Assembly: GCA_030642845.1 (NCBI GenBank)
Contig: DAOWMZ010000057.1
Coordinates: 1-8,282 of the forward strand
Origin: Candidatus Zixiibacteriota bacterium
GTDB taxonomy: Bacteria; Zixibacteria; MSB-5A5; GN15; FEB-12
Length of the DNA: 8,282 nt
Direction of reading: 5' to 3'
Shown here: positions 1-6,581 of the stretch, one piece after another
Position numbering within the stretch: position 1 is the stretch's first letter
Layout: each line of letters opens with the position of its first letter
Translations under genes and position numbers: made by a program
The notes under the pieces: generated by a model
Seen by the model: only the letters and a program-made list of their open reading frames with translations
Told to the model about the DNA's origin: nothing
Database searches by the model: none

Positions 1-25
1 AGGTCGAAACCCTTGTGGTTTCGAC
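1..25 (+). repeat. REP-like hairpin 1 (truncated at window edge)
   Basis: Arms GTCGAAACC (3-11) and GGTTTCGAC (17-25) are perfect 9-bp complements around the loop CTTGT. The two bases before the arm are AG. The GT that would complete a GTAG foot lies outside the window, so this copy is probably cut by the window edge. It shares foot, loop and arm length with the hairpins at 33-58 and 6582-6608. Confidence 0.75.
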
Positions 26-32
26 GCATGAA

Positions 33-58
33 GTCGAAAGTCAAGACTTTCGACCTAC
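33..58 (-). repeat. REP-like hairpin 2
   Basis: On the minus strand it reads GTAG, then arm GTCGAAAGT, loop CTTG, arm ACTTTCGAC. As an inverted repeat it is 10 bp (33-42 with 45-54). It lies 7 nt from hairpin 1 in the opposite orientation. The outer arm bases (GTCGAAA / TTTCGAC) match hairpin 1, while the inner ones differ but keep pairing, which is compensatory change. Opposed neighbouring copies resemble the BIME arrangement of enterobacterial REPs. Confidence 0.75.
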
Positions 59-68
59 AAAGACTGTT

Positions 69-94
69 TAGGGGCACAGCATGCCATGCCCTAC
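69..94 (-). repeat. REP-like palindrome 3 (variant of 183-210)
   Basis: Read on the minus strand, a GTAG foot is followed by a 20-nt near-palindrome centred on GCATGC, with two G-T wobble positions where the copy at 183-210 has Watson-Crick pairs. It is clearly a diverged relative of that copy. On the plus strand the foot is TTAG, so only the minus orientation has the conserved tetranucleotide. Confidence 0.65.
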
Positions 95-104
95 TCCCCC
101 CCTC

Positions 105-133
105 GGCAGGATCACTATGCGATCCTGCCCTAC
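105..133 (-). repeat. REP-like hairpin 4
   Basis: Arms GGCAGGATC (105-113) and GATCCTGCC (121-129) are perfect 9-bp complements around a 7-nt loop. On the minus strand the hairpin is preceded by GTAG (complement of 130-133). The loop does not match the C(C/T)TG(T) loops of other copies, so it may be another subfamily. The exporter operon is transcribed toward it, but there is no T-run to make it a terminator. Confidence 0.65.
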
Positions 134-150
134 TCAAAAAATAAACCATA

Positions 151-174
151 TAGGGGCAGATGAGGACATCTGCC
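151..174 (+). repeat. REP-like hairpin 5
   Basis: Arms GGCAGATG (155-162) and CATCTGCC (167-174) form an 8-bp stem around AGGA. The 5' foot is ATAG rather than GTAG, so this is the weakest match to the group. It sits between two clearer copies. Confidence 0.55.
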
Positions 175-182
175 GCCCACAT

Positions 183-210
183 GTAGGGGCACGGCATGCC
201 GTGCCCCTAC
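183..210. repeat. Perfect 28-nt palindrome 6
   Basis: The two 14-nt halves (183-196 and 197-210) are exact reverse complements, so GTAG appears at the 5' foot on both strands. It begins 37 nt past the stop codon of the minus-strand exporter gene ending at 247. There is no adjacent T-run, so it is not a classical intrinsic terminator, although the hairpin could protect or define the 3' end of that mRNA. Confidence 0.8.
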
Positions 211-246
211 GTTAAATATTAATTATCCAAGTAAATATCCATGCAA

Positions 247-2037
247 TCAATTAACCGCCTCTTCGAGTTGGTAACGGCGATATATTCTGGCATACAAACC
301 ATCATCACTCATAAGGTCGCGATGCGTACCAGTCTCAGCAATTTTGCCATCATCCAACACAAAGATATTATCTGCCCGTTCCAATGTATCGGGACGATGA
401 GTGATAAGTATTGATGTCATCTCCGGCATAACTTCATGAAGTCTTCCCCAGAGAGCAGCTTCGGTTTTAGAATCCAATGCTGATGTGCAGTCATCGAGAA
501 TCAGCACCTTCGGTTTTCCAACTAAAGCTCTCGCCAAAGCCAGGCGTTGTTTCTGTCCTCCGGATATAGCCATTCCGCGCGTACCGATTGGTGTGTCCAA
601 TCCTTTCGGGAATGTTTTCATATCCTCACTTAACTGGGAGACTTCAATCGCCCACTCAATCAGTGAATCAGAAATACCATCCCGCCCGAATACTATATTA
701 TTGCGAATCGTATCACTAAACAGTACCGGCTCCTGCGGTACATAACCGATATTCCGTCTGAGATCAGACAGAGTAAACTGCTGAAGTTCTCGGTCATCCA
801 ATTTTATAGTACCGCCAGTCGGATCAACCAAACGCGGCAGCATATTCATCAGCCAGCTTTTCCCGGAACCAACTCGTCCGACAAAAGCAACTGTCTGACC
901 CGCTTCAATTTCAAAAGAGATATCGTTAATTATACTTCTTTCAGAATCAGGGAACTCAAACATGACATTGTCATATTTTATACTCCCTTGCAGGTCGCCG
1001 TTGTTGTGGGCTCCGTTGTCTGCAACCATCGGAGGAACTTTTTCAAGTTCCAAAAGACGATTGATCGAAACCGCCGACTGACGCGACTTGACTAAAAACT
1101 GCCCGATATCAAACATCGGGAAAACCAGCCATGTTACGTAATAGACAAACGTTGCCAGATCGCCGATTGACAACCCGGAATACAAAACCCGGTATCCACC
1201 GGCAACAAGAACAACAACCACGCCGAATTGCCAGATGTAGTTATAAAGCGAATCAATAAATGTCGTCACTTTAACCGCAGAAATTTCAGCTTTCCTCCGT
1301 TCCTGCGCGGCTTCATTGAATTTCTTCATCTGGGCGTTCTCTCGGACATAAGATTTAACCACTCTAACACCGGAGAAACATGATTCCATGATGTCATTAA
1401 AACCAGATATCTTTTTCTGAAGATATTCGTATCGTTTATCAAGCAATGATGAACTGATAAAAAATATTACAATCAACACTGGCAAAGGTCCTGCTGTCCA
1501 CAAAGTCAGAATCGGATCAATTGTCGACATCATTACTATTATAAAAACAACCGCCAAGGTTGCCTCGTATAAACGGAATATTCCCGAACAGGCAAACCAT
1601 GAGAGTTTCTCGGCGACATCATCGGTCATGCGCGTAACAAGATCACCAGTCCGGAATTTATTAAAAAAGTCCGGACCTTTTTCGGTAATATTGTCAAAGG
1701 CTCCCTGACGGAAAAGCCATTCCAATTTCAGATTCATCCATGCCCGCCATGACTGAAAATAAGCATAGAGGACATGCGATACAAAACCGAGAATGATAAA
1801 CCCGATGCCATAGGCAGTAATACTATCGAGATCAAACCTATTGCCCAAACTCTCAAGCAAATCGGTCAGCCAAAAAGGATCGGTCTCTTCGGATTCCATA
1901 ATATTAATTGTAGAGCCGATCAATCGGGGAATTGTCACCTGCAACGCCACCTGTATCGGCGTTAGTATAAGCAGGATCGCTATCACCCCGGGATAATCAC
2001 GATAATATTTCCAGAACCATTTTATTTTATCCAACAT
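247..2037 (-). CDS. ABC exporter half-transporter, degenerate-site subunit (MdlA/BmrC/TM287-like)
   Basis: This is a 596-aa inner-membrane half-transporter with an N-terminal type IV exporter transmembrane domain (about residues 1-315, first membrane segment near 14-40) fused to an ATPase domain. Visible motifs are Walker A GRVGSGKS (387-394), Q-loop Gln435, a canonical signature SGGQ (492-495), Walker B ending at Asp515 and switch His547. Residue 516, normally the catalytic Glu, is Asp (LDDCTSALD). Its Walker site would therefore be the non-hydrolytic one of a heterodimer, and its intact signature would serve the partner's site. I chose ATG 2037 because GGAG lies 9 nt upstream (2047-2050). 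The reading frame stays open upstream, with ATGs at 2052 and 2133, but the extra residues are the partner's C-terminal coding region read out of frame. The start overlaps the partner's stop by 11 nt, which suggests translational coupling. Known relatives export drugs or lipids; the substrate here cannot be read from sequence. Confidence 0.95.
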   Translation of the reverse strand: MLDKIKWFWKYYRDYPGVIAILLILTPIQVALQVTIPRLIGSTINIMESEETDPFWLTDLLESLGNRFDLDSITAYGIGFIILGFVSHVLYAYFQSWRAWMNLKLEWLFRQGAFDNITEKGPDFFNKFRTGDLVTRMTDDVAEKLSWFACSGIFRLYEATLAVVFIIVMMSTIDPILTLWTAGPLPVLIVIFFISSSLLDKRYEYLQKKISGFNDIMESCFSGVRVVKSYVRENAQMKKFNEAAQERRKAEISAVKVTTFIDSLYNYIWQFGVVVVLVAGGYRVLYSGLSIGDLATFVYYVTWLVFPMFDIGQFLVKSRQSAVSINRLLELEKVPPMVADNGAHNNGDLQGSIKYDNVMFEFPDSERSIINDISFEIEAGQTVAFVGRVGSGKSWLMNMLPRLVDPTGGTIKLDDRELQQFTLSDLRRNIGYVPQEPVLFSDTIRNNIVFGRDGISDSLIEWAIEVSQLSEDMKTFPKGLDTPIGTRGMAISGGQKQRLALARALVGKPKVLILDDCTSALDSKTEAALWGRLHEVMPEMTSILITHRPDTLERADNIFVLDDGKIAETGTHRDLMSDDGLYARIYRRYQLEEAVN

Positions 2038-3850
2038 TTGATACTGCTCCATTTTTATTTTTAAATTGAAGGTGGAACAGCTTGGAGTAGTAACCGTCCA
2101 ACAGCAACAACTCCACATGCGTTCCCCGTTCAATTATTTCACCTTGTTTAATGACCAGTATCTGGTCAACATCCAAAATAGTCGTCAGCCGATGAGCTAT
2201 GATCAGTGATGTCCGATCGACCATCAGTTTCTTAAGCGATGTCTGAATAGTTCGTTCCGTTTCCGGATCAACCGAACTGGTAGCTTCGTCCAGAATCAAA
2301 ACATCGGGATCAATCGCCAATGCTCTGGCAAAAGATAACAACTGTCTTTCACCCCGACTGAAATTGCTTCCTTTTTCGGAAACTTCAGTCTTGTAGCCAT
2401 TGGGCAATTCCTGTATAACCTGCTCGACTGCTACAGTACGGCAGGCTTCGAATATCCTGTCCTCAGAAATCAGATCAGATTCTAAACCTATATTAGAAAC
2501 GATATTTCCCGGAAACAAAATTATATCCTGAAGCACAAGGCCGAACTTGCGGCGTAAATCAGCTTTAGTAATATTTCTAATATCAATACCGTCAACCGTG
2601 ATTCTCCCTTTCTGGGGATCATACAATCTCAACAGCAAAGATATCACAGTCGATTTACCACCACCTGTCACACCGGCCAATGCGATTCGTTTTCCAACCG
2701 GGATTTCAAAAGAGACATCTCTTAATACCCAGTTTTCATCATCTGTATATGAGAACCAGACATTTTCAAATTTGATGCCCTTTCTTAATCCATCCCAGAC
2801 GCTAGGCGACACCGGATCTAAAACCTTCGGCTCAATAGCCAACAGCGCGAAAATACGTCGTGCACCGGCGATGCCTTTTTGGAACACACCAAGTTGATCT
2901 GCAGTACGGGCGATAGGATCGAATTCTTTCCAGATCAGGATTATAAACATAACCACTGTTCCGGAAGAAATATCCCAAAATGCTCCTGCCAATAAAACCA
3001 ATCCGATTTTTACCCACTCAAAATAAAAGAGCAGATTAAAGAAAATACAGACCGCTATATTGACATAAGCATCCTCGCTGAATTTACACTCGTTAACACG
3101 ATAAACCCGATTGCGGGCATATTTGCCACGATGGAATATCTGTACAATTGACATCCCATGCAGAAATTCAGTCAATGTCGCCGTTACCTCAGCCATCCGC
3201 TTGCGAACTTCCAGAAAACGATGAGTAGTCAGTTTATGGAATATCCATATCAATAAAACCAATACCGGTAAAAACAATACCAATACCAGAGCCAGTTTCC
3301 AGTGGAAGTAAAACATTATAATATAAATACCGATCATCAACACCAGATCACCTATCACCAGTACAACCGTATTGGTAAAAAGCATCCGCAGCGATTCGGT
3401 ATCCGATTCAACTCGCGCCATCAGTCTTCCCACCGGGTGCTTGTCAAAAAACGGAACATCGAGCGATAACATATGATCAAACAGTTTTTGCTTAAGTTTG
3501 AGCATAATATCCTGGCCGATTATTTCCAATTTTACTCGTTGGATATACTGAAGAACAATTGTGGTAATCTGAATCAGAACCACAATCAATCCAATCCACA
3601 AAAGAGTATTAAAAGCATTCTCTAATGCTGATTCATCAGTCGCTTTATTTAAGGGACCATCGATAGCCATTTTCAGCAACCAGGGCCAGGCTAATGATAA
3701 AATCACAACTGCAATCAAAAGCCCCAGACAGAAAGCCAACCGCCCCTGATGTTCTTTGAGAAATGGAATTAAACGCCTGAAAGCACTCGAAACGTTTATT
3801 TCTTTTTCTTCTTTTGTTATTTTTTCGTCAATGTATAAATCCGAACTCAT
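2027..3850 (-). CDS. ABC exporter half-transporter, catalytic-site subunit (MdlB/BmrD/TM288-like)
   Basis: This 607-aa protein is the first gene of the exporter operon. A charged N-terminal tail (about residues 1-35) precedes a six-helix transmembrane domain (first helix near 38-62, second near 85-107) and a C-terminal ATPase domain. Motifs are Walker A GVTGGGKS (393-400), Q-loop Gln441, signature SRGE (498-501), Walker B ending Asp521 with catalytic Glu522, and switch His553. The signature departs from LSGGQ while the catalytic Glu is kept, the mirror image of the downstream subunit. Together they form one active and one degenerate ATP site, as in TM287/288, LmrCD and BmrCD. The start is set by a good ribosome site, GAGAGGA (3856-3862), 5 nt upstream of ATG. 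There is no C39 peptidase domain, so it is not a bacteriocin-processing exporter of that class. A leader with a terminator precedes it, implying conditional expression. Confidence 0.95.
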   Translation of the reverse strand: MSSDLYIDEKITKEEKEINVSSAFRRLIPFLKEHQGRLAFCLGLLIAVVILSLAWPWLLKMAIDGPLNKATDESALENAFNTLLWIGLIVVLIQITTIVLQYIQRVKLEIIGQDIMLKLKQKLFDHMLSLDVPFFDKHPVGRLMARVESDTESLRMLFTNTVVLVIGDLVLMIGIYIIMFYFHWKLALVLVLFLPVLVLLIWIFHKLTTHRFLEVRKRMAEVTATLTEFLHGMSIVQIFHRGKYARNRVYRVNECKFSEDAYVNIAVCIFFNLLFYFEWVKIGLVLLAGAFWDISSGTVVMFIILIWKEFDPIARTADQLGVFQKGIAGARRIFALLAIEPKVLDPVSPSVWDGLRKGIKFENVWFSYTDDENWVLRDVSFEIPVGKRIALAGVTGGGKSTVISLLLRLYDPQKGRITVDGIDIRNITKADLRRKFGLVLQDIILFPGNIVSNIGLESDLISEDRIFEACRTVAVEQVIQELPNGYKTEVSEKGSNFSRGERQLLSFARALAIDPDVLILDEATSSVDPETERTIQTSLKKLMVDRTSLIIAHRLTTILDVDQILVIKQGEIIERGTHVELLLLDGYYSKLFHLQFKNKNGAVSNVG

Positions 3851-3903
3851 TTTTATCCTCTCAAAATCCTTTTAAGTAACTTTCACAGCCTTCTCAGGGG
3901 CAT

Positions 3904-3938
3904 AAAAAAACCCGCCGAACAATTTAAGTTGCGGCGGG
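3904..3938 (-). terminator. Rho-independent terminator/attenuator upstream of the exporter operon
   Basis: On the minus strand the arm CCCGCCG (3932-3938) pairs with CGGCGGG (3911-3917). Inside this a further AAC/GTT pairing and a small AT loop follow, with a one-base bulge. Seven T residues (complement of 3904-3910) come directly after the stem. The structure lies 53 nt upstream of the exporter start and 24 nt after the stop codon of the short ORF. It is therefore placed to stop transcription before the exporter genes. On the plus strand no T-run follows, so it acts only in the minus direction. Confidence 0.88.
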
Positions 3939-3962
3939 TAATAAGCTTATATGTACAACTAT

Positions 3963-4043
3963 CTATACAATAAGACGGATTCCTCCTGCCGCATTCACAC
4001 CACCAAGGGGTGCGCAATTATTCATTTTTCTAATTTTGATCAT
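3963..4043 (-). CDS. Putative 26-aa leader peptide for exporter attenuation
   Basis: A short ORF lies between a promoter and a terminator, all in the exporter's direction. The peptide begins MIKIRKM, continues NNCAPLGG and VNAAGGIR, and ends LIV; it has one Cys and two Gly-Gly pairs. GGAG (4055-4058) lies 11 nt before ATG 4043, a little far. A TTG at 4046 would have better spacing (8 nt), and an internal ATG at 4025 would give 20 aa. There is no signal peptide and no run of a single amino acid, which argues against amino-acid-specific attenuation. Lys3-Ile4-Arg5 fits the Arg/Lys-X-Arg/Lys pattern of macrolide-dependent stalling (known from erm leader peptides). By analogy with bmrB-bmrCD I infer a regulatory leader. 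An exported peptide is the alternative, but no modifying enzyme is visible. Translation is not proven. Confidence 0.5.
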   Translation of the reverse strand: MIKIRKMNNCAPLGGVNAAGGIRLIV

Positions 4044-4054
4044 CAATGAATAAT
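4017..4054 (-). promoter_or_regulatory. 9-bp inverted repeat around the leader ORF start
   Basis: ATTATTCAT (4017-4025) and ATGAATAAT (4046-4054) are exact complements separated by 20 nt. In the minus-strand RNA the stem begins immediately after GGAG. It holds ATG 4043 in its loop, and its 3' arm contains the second in-frame ATG at 4025. Folding could modulate initiation on the short ORF or respond to a paused ribosome. The stem is AT-rich, so its stability is moderate. Confidence 0.5.
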
Positions 4055-4121
4055 CTCCAATTTTAACAGTTAAGAAATCTCATCTTACTATTGACGTACT
4101 TTCTCTCTAAAGGTTTCATTA

Positions 4122-4149
4122 AATATAGAAATTGTTTAAACTTTGTCAA
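4122..4149 (-). promoter_or_regulatory. Sigma-70-type promoter of the leader and exporter operon
   Basis: On the minus strand a perfect -35 TTGACA (4144-4149) is followed after 16 nt by -10 TATATT (4122-4127), five of six matches to TATAAT. Transcription would start near 4115. That gives about 57 nt before the short ORF's ribosome site, an attenuated RNA of roughly 210 nt, or read-through into the exporter gene at 3850. Confidence 0.7.
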
Positions 4150-4423
4150 GCTACTTTGTGATTTTTTCTAAAAATGTTTATTCTATTTACATATAAGATA
4201 GTGTAATCCATTATCTTTCAATACAATGACTAATAAAACAATTACTCTCTTAATCGCATAGAGAACGGCTTTGTGTCGTCCTAATCAACGGCGGAGACAA
4301 GCCCCGCCGCTACGCGAGTTGGATCTAACTAAAAAATAAAAGCATTTTTAATGCATTGATTTTTTCTAAAATTTAGTATCTTATAGTCGTGCTAGTTGTA
4401 CTGAAAATTTATAAGAGGTGATA
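4150..4423. other. Divergent intergenic region upstream of tex
   Basis: This AT-rich stretch separates the exporter promoter from tex and contains no convincing gene. It holds the REP-like hairpin at 4289-4313. The best -10 candidate for tex is TATAGT (4382-4387), but the nearest -35-like hexamer TTGATT (4356-4361) is 20 nt away, too far for a normal promoter, so the tex promoter is uncertain. A weak hairpin, GCATT with AATGC near 4342-4354, has no clear role. Confidence 0.4.
4289..4313 (-). repeat. REP-like hairpin 7
   Basis: On the minus strand GTAG is followed by arm CGGCGGGG, loop CTTGT and arm CTCCGCCG, eight pairs including one G-T. It is GC-rich in an otherwise AT-rich region and stands out from its surroundings. 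Foot and loop match hairpin 1 (loop) and hairpins 2 and 8 (foot), although the arm sequence is wholly different. Confidence 0.75.
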
Positions 4424-6556
4424 ATGAATAGCGTCCACATTAATACAATATCGACTGAACTGAAAATTCAAACAAATCAGGTTAATGCTGCCGTTGCTCT
4501 TCTTGATGATGATGCAACTATTCCCTTCATCGCCCGCTATCGCAAAGAAGCGACCGGAAGCCTTGATGAAGTCGCTATTACAAATATTCGCGACCGTATT
4601 AAACAGTTAAGAGAATTAGATAAAAGAAGAGAAGCGATTTTAAAATCTTTGGAAGAGCGGGATCTTCTTACCGATGAACTCAAAGATAAAATTCTTAATG
4701 CTCCCAACATGGCTCTTCTTGAAGATATCTATCTTCCCTTCAAACCGAAAAAACGAACCCGTGCAACTATTGCCCGTGAAAAGGGGCTGGAGCCTCTTGC
4801 GGAAATAATATTTGAACAAAATAATATTGATGTAGAAAAAGAAGCAGAAGCATTTATAAACCAAGAAAAAGAGGTTAACACTACCGAAGATGCTTTGGCT
4901 GGTGCACGAGATATTATTGCCGAGTGGATCAATGAGGATGCCGGAGTCCGGGCTAAAATCAGAGAGCTTTTTGCCAATGAAGGGACTATCACCTCAACAG
5001 TAATAAATGGGCAGGAAGAAGCCGGAGTTAAATTTACCGATTATTTCGATTGGAGCGAACAGGCCATGCCAGCTCCATCGCATAGAGTGTTGGCAATGAT
5101 CCGAGGAGAATCAGAAAAAGTCTTACGTTTGAAAATTGCTCCACCAAAAGAGAATGCTATTTATATTATTGAGAATATATTTCTTATCTCCGACAATGAT
5201 GCTTCAATGCAAGTCAAAAATGCAATAGAGGATTGCTACAAACGTTTGTTGTCATCGGCAATGGAAAATGAAATCAGAGCCGAGATGAAGAAAATTGCGG
5301 ACGAAGAAGCTATCAGAGTCTTTGCTGAAAATATTCGCGAGCTATTAATGTCTCCCCCCCTTGGGCGTAAAAGAATTCTGGCAATTGATCCCGGTTTCCG
5401 CACCGGATGTAAAGTTGTCTGTCTTGATCCCCAGGGGAAACTTTTACATAACTCAGTTATTTATCCTACTAAATCTGATAATGAAAAAGAGGATGCCCGT
5501 AAAGAGATTAAAGCACTAGTAAATAAATTCAAAACACAAGTTATTGCTATCGGTAACGGAACCGCCGGAAGAGAGACCGAAGCATTCATAAAAGAACTGA
5601 ATCTCCCTGATCATATTATAATAGAGATGGTCAACGAATCGGGTGCATCGATTTATTCTGCTTCTGAAATTGCAAGAGAAGAATTCCCTGATCATGATGT
5701 TACTGTACGCGGTGCGGTATCTATCGGACGGCGCTTGATTGATCCTTTGGCAGAGTTGGTAAAGATTGATCCCAAATCAATCGGGGTTGGGCAGTATCAA
5801 CATGATGTCGATCAGTCGTCATTGAAAGACCGTCTTGATGATGTTGTTGGCAGTTGTGTCAATGCAGTCGGAGTGGAAGTCAATACAGCAAGCAAGCAAT
5901 TACTTACTTATGTCTCAGGGCTGGGCCCTCAGTTAGCAGGTAACATTGTTGCATTAAGAGATGATAAGGGACCATTTAAATCGAGAAAAGAATTAAGAAA
6001 AGTCCCTCGTCTTGGACCAAAGGCATTTGAACAGGCAGCTGGATTTTTACGGATACAGGATGCAGAAAATCCTCTCGACAGAAGCGCAGTACATCCGGAA
6101 AGTTATAATGTTGTTAATACTATTGCCAAGGATCTTAACTGCACCATTACTGAATTGATGAATGATGATACATTACAACAGAAGATAAAACTCGAATCGT
6201 ATGTAACTGACAAAGTAGGCATCCCTACTCTTCTCGATATCAAGGAAGAGCTATCCAAGCCGGGACGAGATCCGAGAGCACGGTTTGAAGTCTTTTCATA
6301 TTCTCCCGATGTCAACACCATGAATGATCTCGAAGTTGATATGATCCTTCCGGGGATAGTAACCAACGTTACAAATTTTGGAGCCTTTGTTGATATTGGC
6401 GTTCATCAGGATGGTCTGGTTCACATCAGTGAACTTGCCGATAAGTTTGTGAAAAATCCAACTGACATCGTTAAGCCGGGACAGAAAGTAAAAGTCAAAG
6501 TTATGTCGGTTGACATCGACCGCAAACGCATCGCCCTCTCTATGCGAGGATTGTAG
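4424..6556 (+). CDS. tex: Tex family S1 RNA-binding transcription accessory protein
   Basis: This 710-aa cytoplasmic nucleic-acid-binding protein carries the Tex layout in full. The helical N-terminal region includes the family hallmark IPFIARYRKEATG (residues 33-45). A YqgF/RNase H-like fold starts near residue 318 (ILAIDPGFRTGCK). Helix-hairpin-helix segments follow around 498-545 (GLGPQLA, then RLGPKAF), and a C-terminal S1 domain spans about 637-710 (GIVTNVTNFGAFVDIG, DGLVHISELAD). Tex proteins bind RNA and associate with transcription; the precise role varies between species and the YqgF site is thought inactive. The length is close to the shorter (about 720-aa) members. ATG 4424 is preferred over GTG 4418 because the GTG lies within the Shine-Dalgarno GAGGTGA (4415-4421), which has proper spacing to the ATG. 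The gene appears monocistronic, divergent from the exporter operon. I see no frameshift. Confidence 0.97.
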   Translation: MNSVHINTISTELKIQTNQVNAAVALLDDDATIPFIARYRKEATGSLDEVAITNIRDRIKQLRELDKRREAILKSLEERDLLTDELKDKILNAPNMALLEDIYLPFKPKKRTRATIAREKGLEPLAEIIFEQNNIDVEKEAEAFINQEKEVNTTEDALAGARDIIAEWINEDAGVRAKIRELFANEGTITSTVINGQEEAGVKFTDYFDWSEQAMPAPSHRVLAMIRGESEKVLRLKIAPPKENAIYIIENIFLISDNDASMQVKNAIEDCYKRLLSSAMENEIRAEMKKIADEEAIRVFAENIRELLMSPPLGRKRILAIDPGFRTGCKVVCLDPQGKLLHNSVIYPTKSDNEKEDARKEIKALVNKFKTQVIAIGNGTAGRETEAFIKELNLPDHIIIEMVNESGASIYSASEIAREEFPDHDVTVRGAVSIGRRLIDPLAELVKIDPKSIGVGQYQHDVDQSSLKDRLDDVVGSCVNAVGVEVNTASKQLLTYVSGLGPQLAGNIVALRDDKGPFKSRKELRKVPRLGPKAFEQAAGFLRIQDAENPLDRSAVHPESYNVVNTIAKDLNCTITELMNDDTLQQKIKLESYVTDKVGIPTLLDIKEELSKPGRDPRARFEVFSYSPDVNTMNDLEVDMILPGIVTNVTNFGAFVDIGVHQDGLVHISELADKFVKNPTDIVKPGQKVKVKVMSVDIDRKRIALSMRGL

Positions 6557-6581
6557 TTTTATTCGTCATCGATTTATTTGA

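Noticed and set aside
1..210. Possible CRISPR array in the repeat cluster
   Set aside because: The inverted repeats differ in sequence, length and orientation, and there are no uniform direct repeats or equal spacers.
485..745. Plus-strand frame of 86 codons inside the exporter gene
   Set aside because: It is antisense to the conserved ATPase domain and has no ribosome site or recognisable protein features; similar antisense frames elsewhere were discarded for the same reason.
2052..2133. Upstream starts for the second exporter gene
   Set aside because: They lie within the partner's coding sequence, encode a Cys-rich non-family tail, and lack a ribosome site as good as the one before 2037.
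3851..4115. Known riboswitch in the exporter leader
   Set aside because: I could not match the hallmark sequences of TPP, cobalamin, SAM, fluoride, guanidine, glycine or cyclic-di-GMP riboswitches. A covariance-model search of the leader would settle it.
4226..4261. Plus-strand ORF of 11 codons upstream of tex
   Set aside because: It has no ribosome-binding site and no nearby terminator or pairing structure, and this length arises often by chance in AT-rich DNA.
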